A DNA stretch of 64,000 nucleotides from Leucobacter tenebrionis (GTDB lineage: Bacteria; Actinomycetota; Actinomycetes; Actinomycetales; Microbacteriaceae), in assembly GCF_019884725.1 (NCBI RefSeq), contig NZ_CP082322.1:186001-250000 (forward strand). Reading direction: 5' to 3'. The stretch's first letter is position 1. Each line of letters opens with the position of its first letter. The notes beneath the pieces are model-generated. The model was not told where the DNA came from, did not search any database, and worked only from the letters and a program-made list of their open reading frames with translations. The position numbers and the translations under genes were made by a program. Shown here piece by piece: positions 54,656 through 64,000 of this stretch.

Positions 54656-54946
54656 TCAGCCCGCGCATTCCGCGCAGATCGGGCCGAGGTCGGTCTGCTC
54701 CGCCATCTGCGAGCGGTGACGCACCAGGAAGCAGCTCACGCAGGTGAACTCGTCGTCCTGCTGCGGCAGCACCACCACGTCGAGCTCGATATCGGACAGG
54801 TCCGAACCGCCCATGTTGAAGCTCGGGTTGTCGGCATCCTCTGAGTCGATGCCGGAGGCACCCTTCGCCGGTCCGCGTTCCTTCAGAGCCTCGATGGACT
54901 CGGCTTCTTCCTCGGACTTGCGCGGGGCGTCGTAATCGGTGGCCAT
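54656..54946 (-). CDS. DUF4193 family zinc-ribbon protein
   Basis: This 96-aa actinobacterial protein has a disordered acidic N-terminal half and a C-terminal four-cysteine zinc ribbon, FTCVSCFLVRHRSQM...GPICAECAG. FNMGGSDLSDIELDVVVLPQQDDEF is the family core. The function is unknown. The spacing of GGAG to ATG 54946 is short (4 nt). It diverges from sepH. Confidence 0.93.
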   Translation of the reverse strand: MATDYDAPRKSEEEAESIEALKERGPAKGASGIDSEDADNPSFNMGGSDLSDIELDVVVLPQQDDEFTCVSCFLVRHRSQMAEQTDLGPICAECAG

Positions 54947-55180
54947 TCTCTCCTGCATTCCCGTGCCGCGGTGCGGCACCTCATCGTTCGAGCGGCCATA
55001 GTCTGCCCTACGATCAGGCTCCGGCGCAAACTGTTCAGCCGGGAGTTCTCTGAGCGCGAATTCCGGCGGACTCGGATCCGCAGCTCGAGCCGCGTGATTC
55101 TTTCCCACGCGCCGAGTCAATACCGCGGTTCGGCGCCGTTCTGTGGCAGCCTGGGTCGCGACTCACGAAGGGATGCGCCG

Positions 55181-56389
55181 ATGGACGAACTGCGCTTTGT
55201 GCGACGCGAAGACCGCTCGCTGATCGTTGCGAACGAGGCCGGCGAGGAATTCAGCCTCGTTGTCGACGACGCCGTGCTCAGCGAGATGCGGCACCTGAGC
55301 CGTCGCGAACGAGGCGACACCTCGCGTGTGCGCCCCCGTGAGATCCAGGCCCTGATCCGCGCCGGCAAGACGCGCTCCCAGGTGGCGGAGCTCACCGGCC
55401 TCGAAGAGGCCGACATCGAGCGGTACGAGGAGCCGGTCATCGCCGAGCGCAACTACGTGCTCGAGCGGGCTCACGCCGTCCCCGTGCGCACCAGCTCGGA
55501 CGACGACGGCGAGCAGCGCTTCGGCGCGGTCATCGCGGAGCGTCTCATCGCCCTCGGATCGGACACGAGCGAGTGGTCGTCGTGGCGCGACCCCGAAACC
55601 GGCTGGATGATCTCCCTCGAGTTCATCTCCCGAGACGTGGCGCATCGCGCGGTCTGGTCGTTCGAGCACCGCAAGGGCCTCCTCTCGCCGGTCAACCCGG
55701 ACGCGGTCAACCTGTCGAAGCAGGGCGATGTGGGAGACCGGCTGATCCCGAAGCTCAGGGCCGTCGACAGCGAGGAGCCCGCGAACCGCTTCGAGTCGGG
55801 TGCGTTCGCATCCTCGGGGGGCGGGACGGAGGATCCCGAGGCCTCGGACGAGTCGCAGACGGAGCAGGGATCCCGGACCGAGCGGGCGGATGAAACCGAT
55901 ACCGTGCCGGAGACGACGGCGCCGCTCTCGGACGCGAACGCCGAGTACCAGCGCCGCAGGGAGATCGACCAGCGAGCGATCAAGACGGAGAACGCGAATT
56001 CGGATCTGAGCCAGACCGCGGATCTGCTCGACGCCCTGCGCAAGCGGCGCGGAGAGCGGGATCGCAGCCGCGGAATCGCCGACGAGCAGCTCGACTCCCC
56101 CGCGCCGGTCGAGCCGGAAGCCTCGGACCGCGGCCGCGATCCGGAGCCGGCGCCGGCCGCCCCCCGCAGCATCTGGGGTGCCGCGGGCGTGTCCGGTGAC
56201 GCCGATCGCGGCGAGCGTGGCGGTCGCAACGGCCGCGGCGCGCAGCAGCCCGAGTCGGCGCGCGAGGCTCCGAAGGGACGCAAGGGCGAGCCCGCGGAGG
56301 GCGAGCGGGGAGCACGCAAGGGGCGGGCGTCGATCCCGAGCTGGGACGACATCCTCTTCGGCACCCGGAGCGACGAGGACCCCGCGTAA
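55181..56389 (+). CDS. sepH: Cell division protein SepH
   Basis: This 402-aa protein directly stimulates FtsZ assembly in Actinobacteria. It has the N-terminal DUF3071 domain with a helix-turn-helix-like segment (RPREIQALIRAGKTRSQVAELTGLEEADIERYEEPV). A WRDPETGWMISLEF region follows, then a long disordered acidic and arginine-rich linker, and finally the conserved C-terminal motif SIPSWDDILFGTRSDED. ATG 55181 follows AAGGG by 8 nt. It converges with the phosphodiesterase-like gene. Confidence 0.94.
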   Translation: MDELRFVRREDRSLIVANEAGEEFSLVVDDAVLSEMRHLSRRERGDTSRVRPREIQALIRAGKTRSQVAELTGLEEADIERYEEPVIAERNYVLERAHAVPVRTSSDDDGEQRFGAVIAERLIALGSDTSEWSSWRDPETGWMISLEFISRDVAHRAVWSFEHRKGLLSPVNPDAVNLSKQGDVGDRLIPKLRAVDSEEPANRFESGAFASSGGGTEDPEASDESQTEQGSRTERADETDTVPETTAPLSDANAEYQRRREIDQRAIKTENANSDLSQTADLLDALRKRRGERDRSRGIADEQLDSPAPVEPEASDRGRDPEPAPAAPRSIWGAAGVSGDADRGERGGRNGRGAQQPESAREAPKGRKGEPAEGERGARKGRASIPSWDDILFGTRSDEDPA

Positions 56390-56413
56390 CCCGACCGGAT
56401 TCAAGGAACGCAA

Positions 56414-56431
56414 CCGCCGCGGCTGCGGCGG
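56414..56431. terminator. Weak hairpin between convergent genes
   Basis: A 7-bp GC-only stem CCGCCGC/GCGGCGG with loop GGCT lies between the ends of sepH and the phosphodiesterase-like gene. No T-run. Confidence 0.4.
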
Positions 56432-56451
56432 GCCCGCCCGATTCGCAGGGC

Positions 56452-57675
56452 TCAGCCGGCGGCACGCACCTCGGCGGAGGCAACGGCTGATGCGAACCCG
56501 GTTCCCGCGAGCGCTCCCGCGAGTGCAAGTGGAACTCCGCGTTCATCCTCGCTGAAGGAGCCGTGCTGGCCGACCATCTCGAGCGAGCGCGGATCGTCGG
56601 CGCTGCTGTAGTACGCCACCTGCTTGCGCGCCGCGATGATCACGTCGCCGAGCCGCGGGGCCACAGGGTCCGCGACGGGGCCGAAGCAGCCTGAAGCGAT
56701 CGCCTGATCCCGCGTCGCGACCCAAGCCCGTGCCCCCTCGGCCGCGGCCCACTCGCGGGCCACGCTATCGGCGTCCGCGCCCTCCCGCAGATAGAGCGAG
56801 CGGAAACGTGGCTCTCCCCCGACTTCCGCCACGTCGGCGAACAGTTCGGGATCCGCATCGAGCATGATCTGCTGGTGCGGCCCGACATCGACGATCCCGT
56901 GGTCCGCGGTCACCACGACACCGACGTCCGCGGGCAGGGCTCGCAGGAACGCGTCGAGCTCGCCGTCGAGGCGCTCCAGCCGGCGAACCCAGGCGTCGCT
57001 CTGCCAGCCGTGCTCGTGCGCCGCCTTGTCGAGCTCGTCGACGTACAGGTAGGCGACGACGGGATCGCCGCTGCGCAGCAGCTGCGAGGCCACGGCGAAG
57101 CGATCCTCGATCCTCTGCCCCGCGTGATACTCCGCGCCTCCCAGGATCGCCTCCGTCAGCCCGCCGGTCGCGTGCGCCGGCCTTCCGATGGCCACGGCGC
57201 GCGCGCCGATCGCGCTGGCGATCCCGAACAGCGGTGCCGCCCGCTGCCACGCTCGGCGGTCGTCGATGCCCTCCCAATCCTTGAGAGTCGTGACGAGACC
57301 CAGCTCCGGATGCCGGATCCGGTACCCGATCAGGCCGTGCTGGCCCGGCAGGCGGCCGGTGGTGAGCGTGGTGAGGGCCGCGCCCGTCGTCGAGGGAGCG
57401 ACCGTCTCGATGCGCCGCCGGGGCAGCCGGGCGAGGGCGGGAGCTTGTCCCTTGCGGGCGTTCAGATTCGCGTGGCCGAGGCCGTCGACCACGATCATCA
57501 CGAACGATCGGAGCGCGGGCAGCCGCTCGGGATCCGGGATCGGCACTCCGGGGGCCGCGTCGAACGCGGCGCGGGGCTCGATCCCGAGCCCCAGAGCGAC
57601 CGCTGAGATGCCGCTTGGCAGAATCGCGGCCAGCCTCACGCCGTTGTCGGCGGTCGTCGGTAGCATGTTCTCCAT
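56452..57675 (-). CDS. Alkaline phosphatase superfamily / nucleotide pyrophosphatase-like protein
   Basis: This 407-aa metal-dependent phosphodiesterase-like protein has metal-site residues in MIVVDGLGHANLN and the nucleophile region in APSTTGAALTTLTTG. Further ligands are visible in YVDELDKAAHEHGW and VVTADHGIVDVG. It belongs to the type I phosphodiesterase/NPP family; the substrate is unknown. It is a frequent neighbour of sepH in Actinobacteria. The start is ATG 57675; an ATG three codons later (57666), behind GGAG, is an alternative. Confidence 0.88.
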   Translation of the reverse strand: MENMLPTTADNGVRLAAILPSGISAVALGLGIEPRAAFDAAPGVPIPDPERLPALRSFVMIVVDGLGHANLNARKGQAPALARLPRRRIETVAPSTTGAALTTLTTGRLPGQHGLIGYRIRHPELGLVTTLKDWEGIDDRRAWQRAAPLFGIASAIGARAVAIGRPAHATGGLTEAILGGAEYHAGQRIEDRFAVASQLLRSGDPVVAYLYVDELDKAAHEHGWQSDAWVRRLERLDGELDAFLRALPADVGVVVTADHGIVDVGPHQQIMLDADPELFADVAEVGGEPRFRSLYLREGADADSVAREWAAAEGARAWVATRDQAIASGCFGPVADPVAPRLGDVIIAARKQVAYYSSADDPRSLEMVGQHGSFSEDERGVPLALAGALAGTGFASAVASAEVRAAG

Positions 57676-57676
57676 T

Positions 57677-60130
<2,454 letters not shown>

Positions 60131-60154
60131 GAGCGCGGCAGGGGGTCGTCCCGA

Positions 60155-60212
60155 AATCGGGGTCGCTTGCTGCGTTTATTTCGGCTCGGAAGCGCCCTCA
60201 GCGACCCCGATT
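60155..60212. repeat. 58-bp palindromic element, copy 1
   Basis: 13-bp inverted arms (AATCGGGGTCGCT at 60155-60167 and AGCGACCCCGATT at 60200-60212) enclose a 32-nt core. It starts 25 bp after the parC stop. Copy 2 lies at 61412-61469 in the same orientation with 51 of 58 identical bases. Confidence 0.88.
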
Positions 60213-60251
60213 CTCTCAGATGTTCAAGGCTGCGGAGGTCTCTGCTCGACC

Positions 60252-61235
60252 TTATGGGGACCAACCCCCTTTGATGAGAGCCTCGAAGGTCTGATCCCGA
60301 AGCTTGTGCGGTTCTCGGTAGAGCAGCGACGAGGTGACGCGGATCGGATCCCAATCCGCGCGCACGTAGTCCCGAAGCTTCTGTACGTCCCGATGCCACT
60401 GCTTCCGCCGCACTCTGTGATGGTCCCCCTCGTACTCGTGCAGCACCCGGAACTCGGGGAAGGCGATCTCGCTGCACCCCAGGAAGCGACCCGCTGAGTC
60501 ATACACATCGAAATCGAGCTCAGGTTCGGGGGCTCCCCACTCTGCCAGCGCGAGGCGCAGATGCGTTTCCGGGGCGGAGGCACTGTGCGTCGAGAGGAGC
60601 GGGAGCATCTCGAGCAGGGCCGCTCCGCCGCGCCGATACGGCGCAGCGGCAGATGCCTCGAGTTCTTCGAGCGTGGCGTGGGGAGGCCGGGACAACCGTT
60701 GCGTTCCGGCGATCCGCGGCAGATGGATCGCACCCTCCCCGAGTGCTATCGCGTCCCGCCGGCTGAGGCGGGGCCCGAGCATGCTCCAAGTGGTGGGAAC
60801 GTCGCTCACCGGAACCCCCTCGTGAACGACTACGCGTGCGAGGTGCGGGGCGATCCTGTATCCGATCACCCCTGCCATCCGCGGCGCACGGCGAGGCGAC
60901 AGACAGGCGACCTCGAGCGCGTCCCCTGGGGTCGCGGGCACCGGTAACCGCCAGGGTGCAGCGGCGGTGCGACCGCAGAAGAACCGACCGGGCGGCAACT
61001 CGGGTGCCAGGGCCCTGGCGAGTTGCCGCTGGCGCCTGCGCCAGGCGGACGCGGGGTGCGGGTTGAGATCCTCGATCTCGTCGTCGTACATATCGCGTCG
61101 ACGATAGACAGCGCGAAAGGGGTGCTCCAGGTCGCGGCCACGCAGTCGCGCCTGCGTCACGCCGTGCTCGCGGGCGGCTCGGGTGGAGAAAGCAGCCCCG
61201 AGTTCATCCGGGAGCGGGGTGAGGAGACGCGGCAT
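60252..61235 (-). CDS. AbiEi-like N-terminus with DUF559/Vsr-like nuclease domain
   Basis: This 327-aa protein has an N-terminal winged-helix segment like AbiEi-type antitoxin domains (STRAAREHGVTQARLRGRDL). The C-terminal domain resembles DUF559/Vsr-fold endonucleases: DVYDSAGRFLGCSEIAFPEF, then VLHEYEGDHHR, QWHRDVQKLRDY and a WDPIRV strand. The first nuclease acid, usually Asp, appears as Glu in SEIAFPEF. The function is unknown. It sits alone between convergent parC and parE, bracketed by two 58-bp repeats. ATG 61235 is set by homology of the N-terminus; no good ribosome binding site. Confidence 0.78.
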   Translation of the reverse strand: MPRLLTPLPDELGAAFSTRAAREHGVTQARLRGRDLEHPFRAVYRRRDMYDDEIEDLNPHPASAWRRRQRQLARALAPELPPGRFFCGRTAAAPWRLPVPATPGDALEVACLSPRRAPRMAGVIGYRIAPHLARVVVHEGVPVSDVPTTWSMLGPRLSRRDAIALGEGAIHLPRIAGTQRLSRPPHATLEELEASAAAPYRRGGAALLEMLPLLSTHSASAPETHLRLALAEWGAPEPELDFDVYDSAGRFLGCSEIAFPEFRVLHEYEGDHHRVRRKQWHRDVQKLRDYVRADWDPIRVTSSLLYREPHKLRDQTFEALIKGGWSP

Positions 61236-61564
61236 GTGCCCAGTCTCGCCGTAGGAGACAGGCCGAAGGCCTGTTTCAGCGAGAATGTGCATAACTCTCG
61301 GACCAGAGTCGCAGAGCAGACTCTGTGAGCGAGGTTCAGCCGCTTGCGGTCGATCCGACCGACCCGACCGAGCCGCCTCCGAGCACACCCCCCTCGGCCC
61401 GCTTCTTCTGGAATCGGGGTCGCTCGCGGCGTCTATTTCGGCACGGAAGCGTCCTGAGCGACCCCAATTTCGGAAAAGGGCGGGAAGGCATGACAGGGCG
61501 GGGACGGGAAGGGAATGAAAGGGTGGGGACGGGCCGAATCTTCGAAAGGTTGATCGGGGCGGGC
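61236..61564. other. Intergenic region between the AbiEi-like gene and parE
   Basis: These 329 bases have no gene. They hold ACAGGCC/GGCCTGT as a small hairpin (about 61258-61275), a TTTCAGCGAGA box at 61274-61284 shared with the 48.85-kb inverted array, and the second 58-bp palindromic element. The AbiEi-like promoter should lie here. Confidence 0.55.
61412..61469. repeat. 58-bp palindromic element, copy 2
   Basis: 13-bp arms (61412-61424 and 61457-61469, one mismatch) enclose a 32-nt core closely similar to copy 1. It lies 95 bp downstream of the parE stop. Its direct orientation relative to copy 1 brackets the AbiEi-like gene. Confidence 0.88.
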
Positions 61565-63697
61565 TCAGGCGTCGATGCGCTCCCGATCCAGGTCGTCCGC
61601 GTTCTCCACGATGAACTCCTTGCGCGGAGCCACCTCGTTGCCCATCAGCAGCTCGAAGACCTTCGAGGCCGCCTGCGCATCCTCCACCCGGACGCGGCGC
61701 AGAGCCCGCTGCGAGCGGTCCATCGTGGTCTCCGCAAGCTGATCCGCGTCCATCTCGCCGAGGCCCTTGTACCGCTGGATGGGCTCCTGGTACTTCTTGC
61801 CGCGACGGCGCAGATCCGCCAGGAGCGTGTTGAGCTCGCGTTCGCTGTAGGTGTAGATCACGTCGTTGGGCTTGCGGCCCGAGTTCTGCACGATCACCCG
61901 ATGCAGCGGGGGCACCGCGGCGTAGACCCGACCGGCCTCGAGCATGGGGCGCATGTAACGGAAGAACAGGGTCAGCAGCAGCGTGCGGATGTGCGCGCCG
62001 TCGACGTCGGCGTCGCTCATCAGGATCACCTTGCCGTAGCGAGCCGCCTCGAGATCGAAGTCCCGGCCCGATCCCGCGCCGATCACCTTGATGATGGCTC
62101 CGCACTCCACGTTGCTCAGCATCTCGGCGACCGAGGCCTTCTGCACATTGAGGATCTTGCCGCGGATCGGAAGCAGCGCCTGGAACTCGCTGTCGCGAGC
62201 CGGCCGGGCGGTGCCCAGGGCGCTGTCGCCCTCGACGATGAAGAGCTCGGTCTCGGCGACGTTCTTCGATCGGCAGTCGATGAGCTTCGCCGGCAGCGAG
62301 GAGCTCTCGAGCGAGCTCTTCCGTCGTGCCGTGTCGCGCTGGGCGCGGAGCGCGATCCTCGCCTTCATCTCCGAGACCATCTTCTCGAGCAGTGCGCCGG
62401 TCTGCGCCTTGTCGTCGCGCTTGGTTGACTCGTAGCGCTGCTCGAGGCCCTTGACGATCGCGCGCGACACGATCGAGCGCACCGCGGCGGTGCCGAGCAC
62501 CTCCTTCGTCTGACCCTCGAACTGGGGCTCGGGCACCCGCACCGTGACGACGGCGGTCAGGCCGGTGAGGATGTCGTCTTTGTCGGGCTTGTCGCTCCCG
62601 GCCTTGAGCTTGCGCGCGTTCTGCTCGATCTGCTTGCGGAAGAACCTCGTGAGGCCCTGCTCGAAGCCGCTCAGGTGGGTGCCGCCCTTCGGGGTGGCGA
62701 TGATGTTGACGAAGCTCTGCACCTCGGTGTCGTAGCCGGTGCCCCAGCGCAGAGCGATGTCGACATCGCAGTGCCGCTCGACCTCGCGCGACACGAGGTG
62801 GCCGGTCTTCTCGTCCATCACCGGCACCGTCTCGGTGAAGGTGCCCCCGTCGCTCACCCGCCAGGTGTCGGTGAGCGGCGCATCGACGGCGAGGTAATCG
62901 ACGAACTCGGAGATGCCGCCCTCGTACTCGAACCGGTGCACGGCGGGCGCGCCCGATTCATCGAGCGACTCGGCGCGCTGATCGGTGATCTCGATGGCGA
63001 GGCCGGGCACGAGGAACGCGGTCTGGCGGGCGCGGGTGACGAGCGATTCGGGCTCGAAGCGGGCGGAGGCGAGGAAGATCTGCGGATCGGCCCAGTAGCG
63101 CACGCGCGTGCCGGTCACGCCCTTCTTCACCTTGCCGACGACACGGAGCTCGGACGACTCCTCGAAGGGCGTGAATGCGGCATCGGGGCCTTCGCCGTCG
63201 AACACACCGGGCTCGCCGTGGCGGAACGACATCGCCCAGGTCTTGCCGTCACGATCCACTTCGACGTCGAGACGAGAGGAGAGCGCATTGACGACCGAGG
63301 CTCCGACGCCGTGCAGACCGCCCGAGGAGGCGTAGCCGCCCCCGCCGAACTTGCCGCCCGCGTGCAGCTTCGTGAAGACGAGCTCGACGCCGGAGAGGCC
63401 GCTCTTGGGTTCGACATCGACGGGGATGCCCCGACCGCGATCGCTGACGGTGACACTGCCGTCGGCGTGCAGGGTGATGCCGATCTCCGTGCCGTGGCCC
63501 GAGAGCGCCTCGTCGACCGAGTTGTCGATGATCTCCCAGAGGCAGTGCATGAGCCCGCGGGAGTCGGTCGTGCCGATGTACATGCCGGGGCGCTTGCGCA
63601 CCGCTTCGAGACCTTCGAGGACGGTCAGATGGCGCGCCGAATAGTTCGACTCCTCCGACCGGGGCTTCGGGGTGGTGGCTGAAGACTCAGATGCCAC
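61565..63697 (-). CDS. parE: DNA topoisomerase IV subunit B
   Basis: This 710-aa GHKL-ATPase subunit has ATP-binding motifs EIIDNSVDEALSGHG, DRGRGIPVDVEP and SGGLHGVGASVVNALS at the N-terminus. The TOPRIM residues are in FIVEGDSALG and MSDADVDGAHI, and QRYKGLGEMDADQL is near the C-terminus. The C-terminal ParE pattern and the nearby parC support topoisomerase IV over gyrase. The start is GTG 63697, 8 nt after GAGGAG. Confidence 0.94.
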   Translation of the reverse strand: MASESSATTPKPRSEESNYSARHLTVLEGLEAVRKRPGMYIGTTDSRGLMHCLWEIIDNSVDEALSGHGTEIGITLHADGSVTVSDRGRGIPVDVEPKSGLSGVELVFTKLHAGGKFGGGGYASSGGLHGVGASVVNALSSRLDVEVDRDGKTWAMSFRHGEPGVFDGEGPDAAFTPFEESSELRVVGKVKKGVTGTRVRYWADPQIFLASARFEPESLVTRARQTAFLVPGLAIEITDQRAESLDESGAPAVHRFEYEGGISEFVDYLAVDAPLTDTWRVSDGGTFTETVPVMDEKTGHLVSREVERHCDVDIALRWGTGYDTEVQSFVNIIATPKGGTHLSGFEQGLTRFFRKQIEQNARKLKAGSDKPDKDDILTGLTAVVTVRVPEPQFEGQTKEVLGTAAVRSIVSRAIVKGLEQRYESTKRDDKAQTGALLEKMVSEMKARIALRAQRDTARRKSSLESSSLPAKLIDCRSKNVAETELFIVEGDSALGTARPARDSEFQALLPIRGKILNVQKASVAEMLSNVECGAIIKVIGAGSGRDFDLEAARYGKVILMSDADVDGAHIRTLLLTLFFRYMRPMLEAGRVYAAVPPLHRVIVQNSGRKPNDVIYTYSERELNTLLADLRRRGKKYQEPIQRYKGLGEMDADQLAETTMDRSQRALRRVRVEDAQAASKVFELLMGNEVAPRKEFIVENADDLDRERIDA

Positions 63698-63896
63698 TGC
63701 GGGATCTCCTCTGCTCGTATGGACGCGTCTACCCTAGGGCAAACCTCGGACACTCACGGTCTGGCGGTTCGGCGAGTGAGGATCTGGCGCGTCCGTCGCT
63801 ACGCGCACAGCGAACCGTCCCGGTATCCAGCCCGAAAACGGTCGGGGCGTGCTTGGATAGAGGTGCATCGATTGATCGGATGAACGGGAGGATGCC

Positions 63897-64000
63897 ATGA
63901 CGACACTCGAGCAGGATCGTGCGACCGAGGTCGAGGCAGCGGATCGCCCGCTCAGTGCCCTGGACCGCTGCGACAGCTGCGGCGCCCAGGCCTATGTGCG
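63897..64000 (+). CDS. DUF7455-type small zinc-ribbon protein, truncated by window end
   Basis: Only the first 34 residues are in the window: an acidic start, then RPLSALDRCDSCGAQAYV with a CxxC pair. This start is typical of the small actinobacterial proteins placed beside parE and the housekeeping sigma factor gene. GGAGG is 5 nt before ATG 63897. It diverges from parE. Confidence 0.8.
   Translation, partial: MTTLEQDRATEVEAADRPLSALDRCDSCGAQAYV

Noticed and set aside
60157..61469. Insertion sequence ends with a transposase between them
   Set aside because: The enclosed gene has no DDE, HUH or recombinase motif, and the repeats are direct in order, not terminal inverted repeats of one element.
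60252..62105. A 617-aa protein extending the AbiEi-like gene into parE
   Set aside because: The upstream 290 codons are antisense-phase to parE and the repeat region. Homology-like sequence begins at the MPRLL start at 61235.

Overview
This window is a high-GC actinobacterial chromosome segment. The best fit is the family Microbacteriaceae, possibly Leucobacter; that assignment is inferred from gene content and layout, not from a database search. The evidence is GC-rich codon use with many GTG starts, a short translational-type T-box leader on ileS, paired clpP1/clpP2, and the Actinobacteria-specific genes sepH, DUF3000, DUF3093, DUF3159, DUF3710, DUF4193 and DUF1206 set among housekeeping genes. 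Almost everything is core genome. No insertion sequence, prophage, CRISPR array or rRNA operon is visible.

Layout. 1-3.5 kb: ileS (3' end outside the window) and its T-box leader. 3.9-7.2 kb: a ProVWX-type glycine betaine/proline transporter operon closed by a UUCG terminator. 7.3-8.9 kb: a three-gene DUF2975/XRE/membrane-protein cassette with a palindromic operator candidate. 9.1-11.2 kb: a GyrI-like protein and an APC amino-acid permease, converging on a GATC-dense repeat. 11.4-15 kb: valS, a small unknown protein and a lipoprotein whose leader is a 17-bp tandem repeat. 15-19.4 kb: tig, clpP1, clpP2 and clpX. 19.5-20.7 kb: tRNA-Pro, tRNA-Gly, a gamma-class carbonic anhydrase and tRNA-Asn. 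20.8-27.8 kb: a leftward recO-uppS-dus-dgt-dnaG-ABC ATPase cluster with two tandem arrays between uppS and dus. 28.7-32.6 kb: thrS-HIT-yebC-ruvC, without ruvAB. 32.7-34.6 kb: tRNA-Val(CAC), a membrane-anchored HExxH protein, and a tRNA-Gly/Cys/Val operon. 34.6-39.1 kb: small accessory and stress-type genes (NTF2-like, CsbD, DUF1206, Pr6Pr, MT0933-like, PemK-like). 39.1-46.7 kb: zapE, an alpha/beta hydrolase, DUF3000-rnd and the fadA-fadB beta-oxidation operon. 46.8-54.9 kb: dxs, acnA, DUF3159-DUF3710-dut, DUF3093 and DUF4193. 55-64 kb: sepH, a phosphodiesterase-like gene, topoisomerase IV parC and parE in convergent orientation with an AbiEi/DUF559-like gene between them, and the start of a DUF7455-type gene.

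The functional groups are translation and tRNA supply (ileS, valS, thrS, dus, six tRNAs), protein folding and turnover (tig-clpP-clpX), DNA replication and repair (dnaG, recO, ruvC, dut, dgt, parCE), isoprenoid and cell-envelope precursors (dxs, uppS), fatty-acid oxidation and the TCA cycle (fadAB, acnA), osmoprotection (proVWX) and cell division (sepH, zapE).

The most unusual signals are non-coding. Several unrelated intergenic arrays share a 17-20 bp repeat period. One is an inverted array built on a CGAGACCGACGSTTTCAG unit near 48.85 kb. Two copies of a 58-bp palindromic element bracket the single gene lodged between parC and parE. Two tRNA genes each have a duplicate of their own 3' end about 130 bp downstream.
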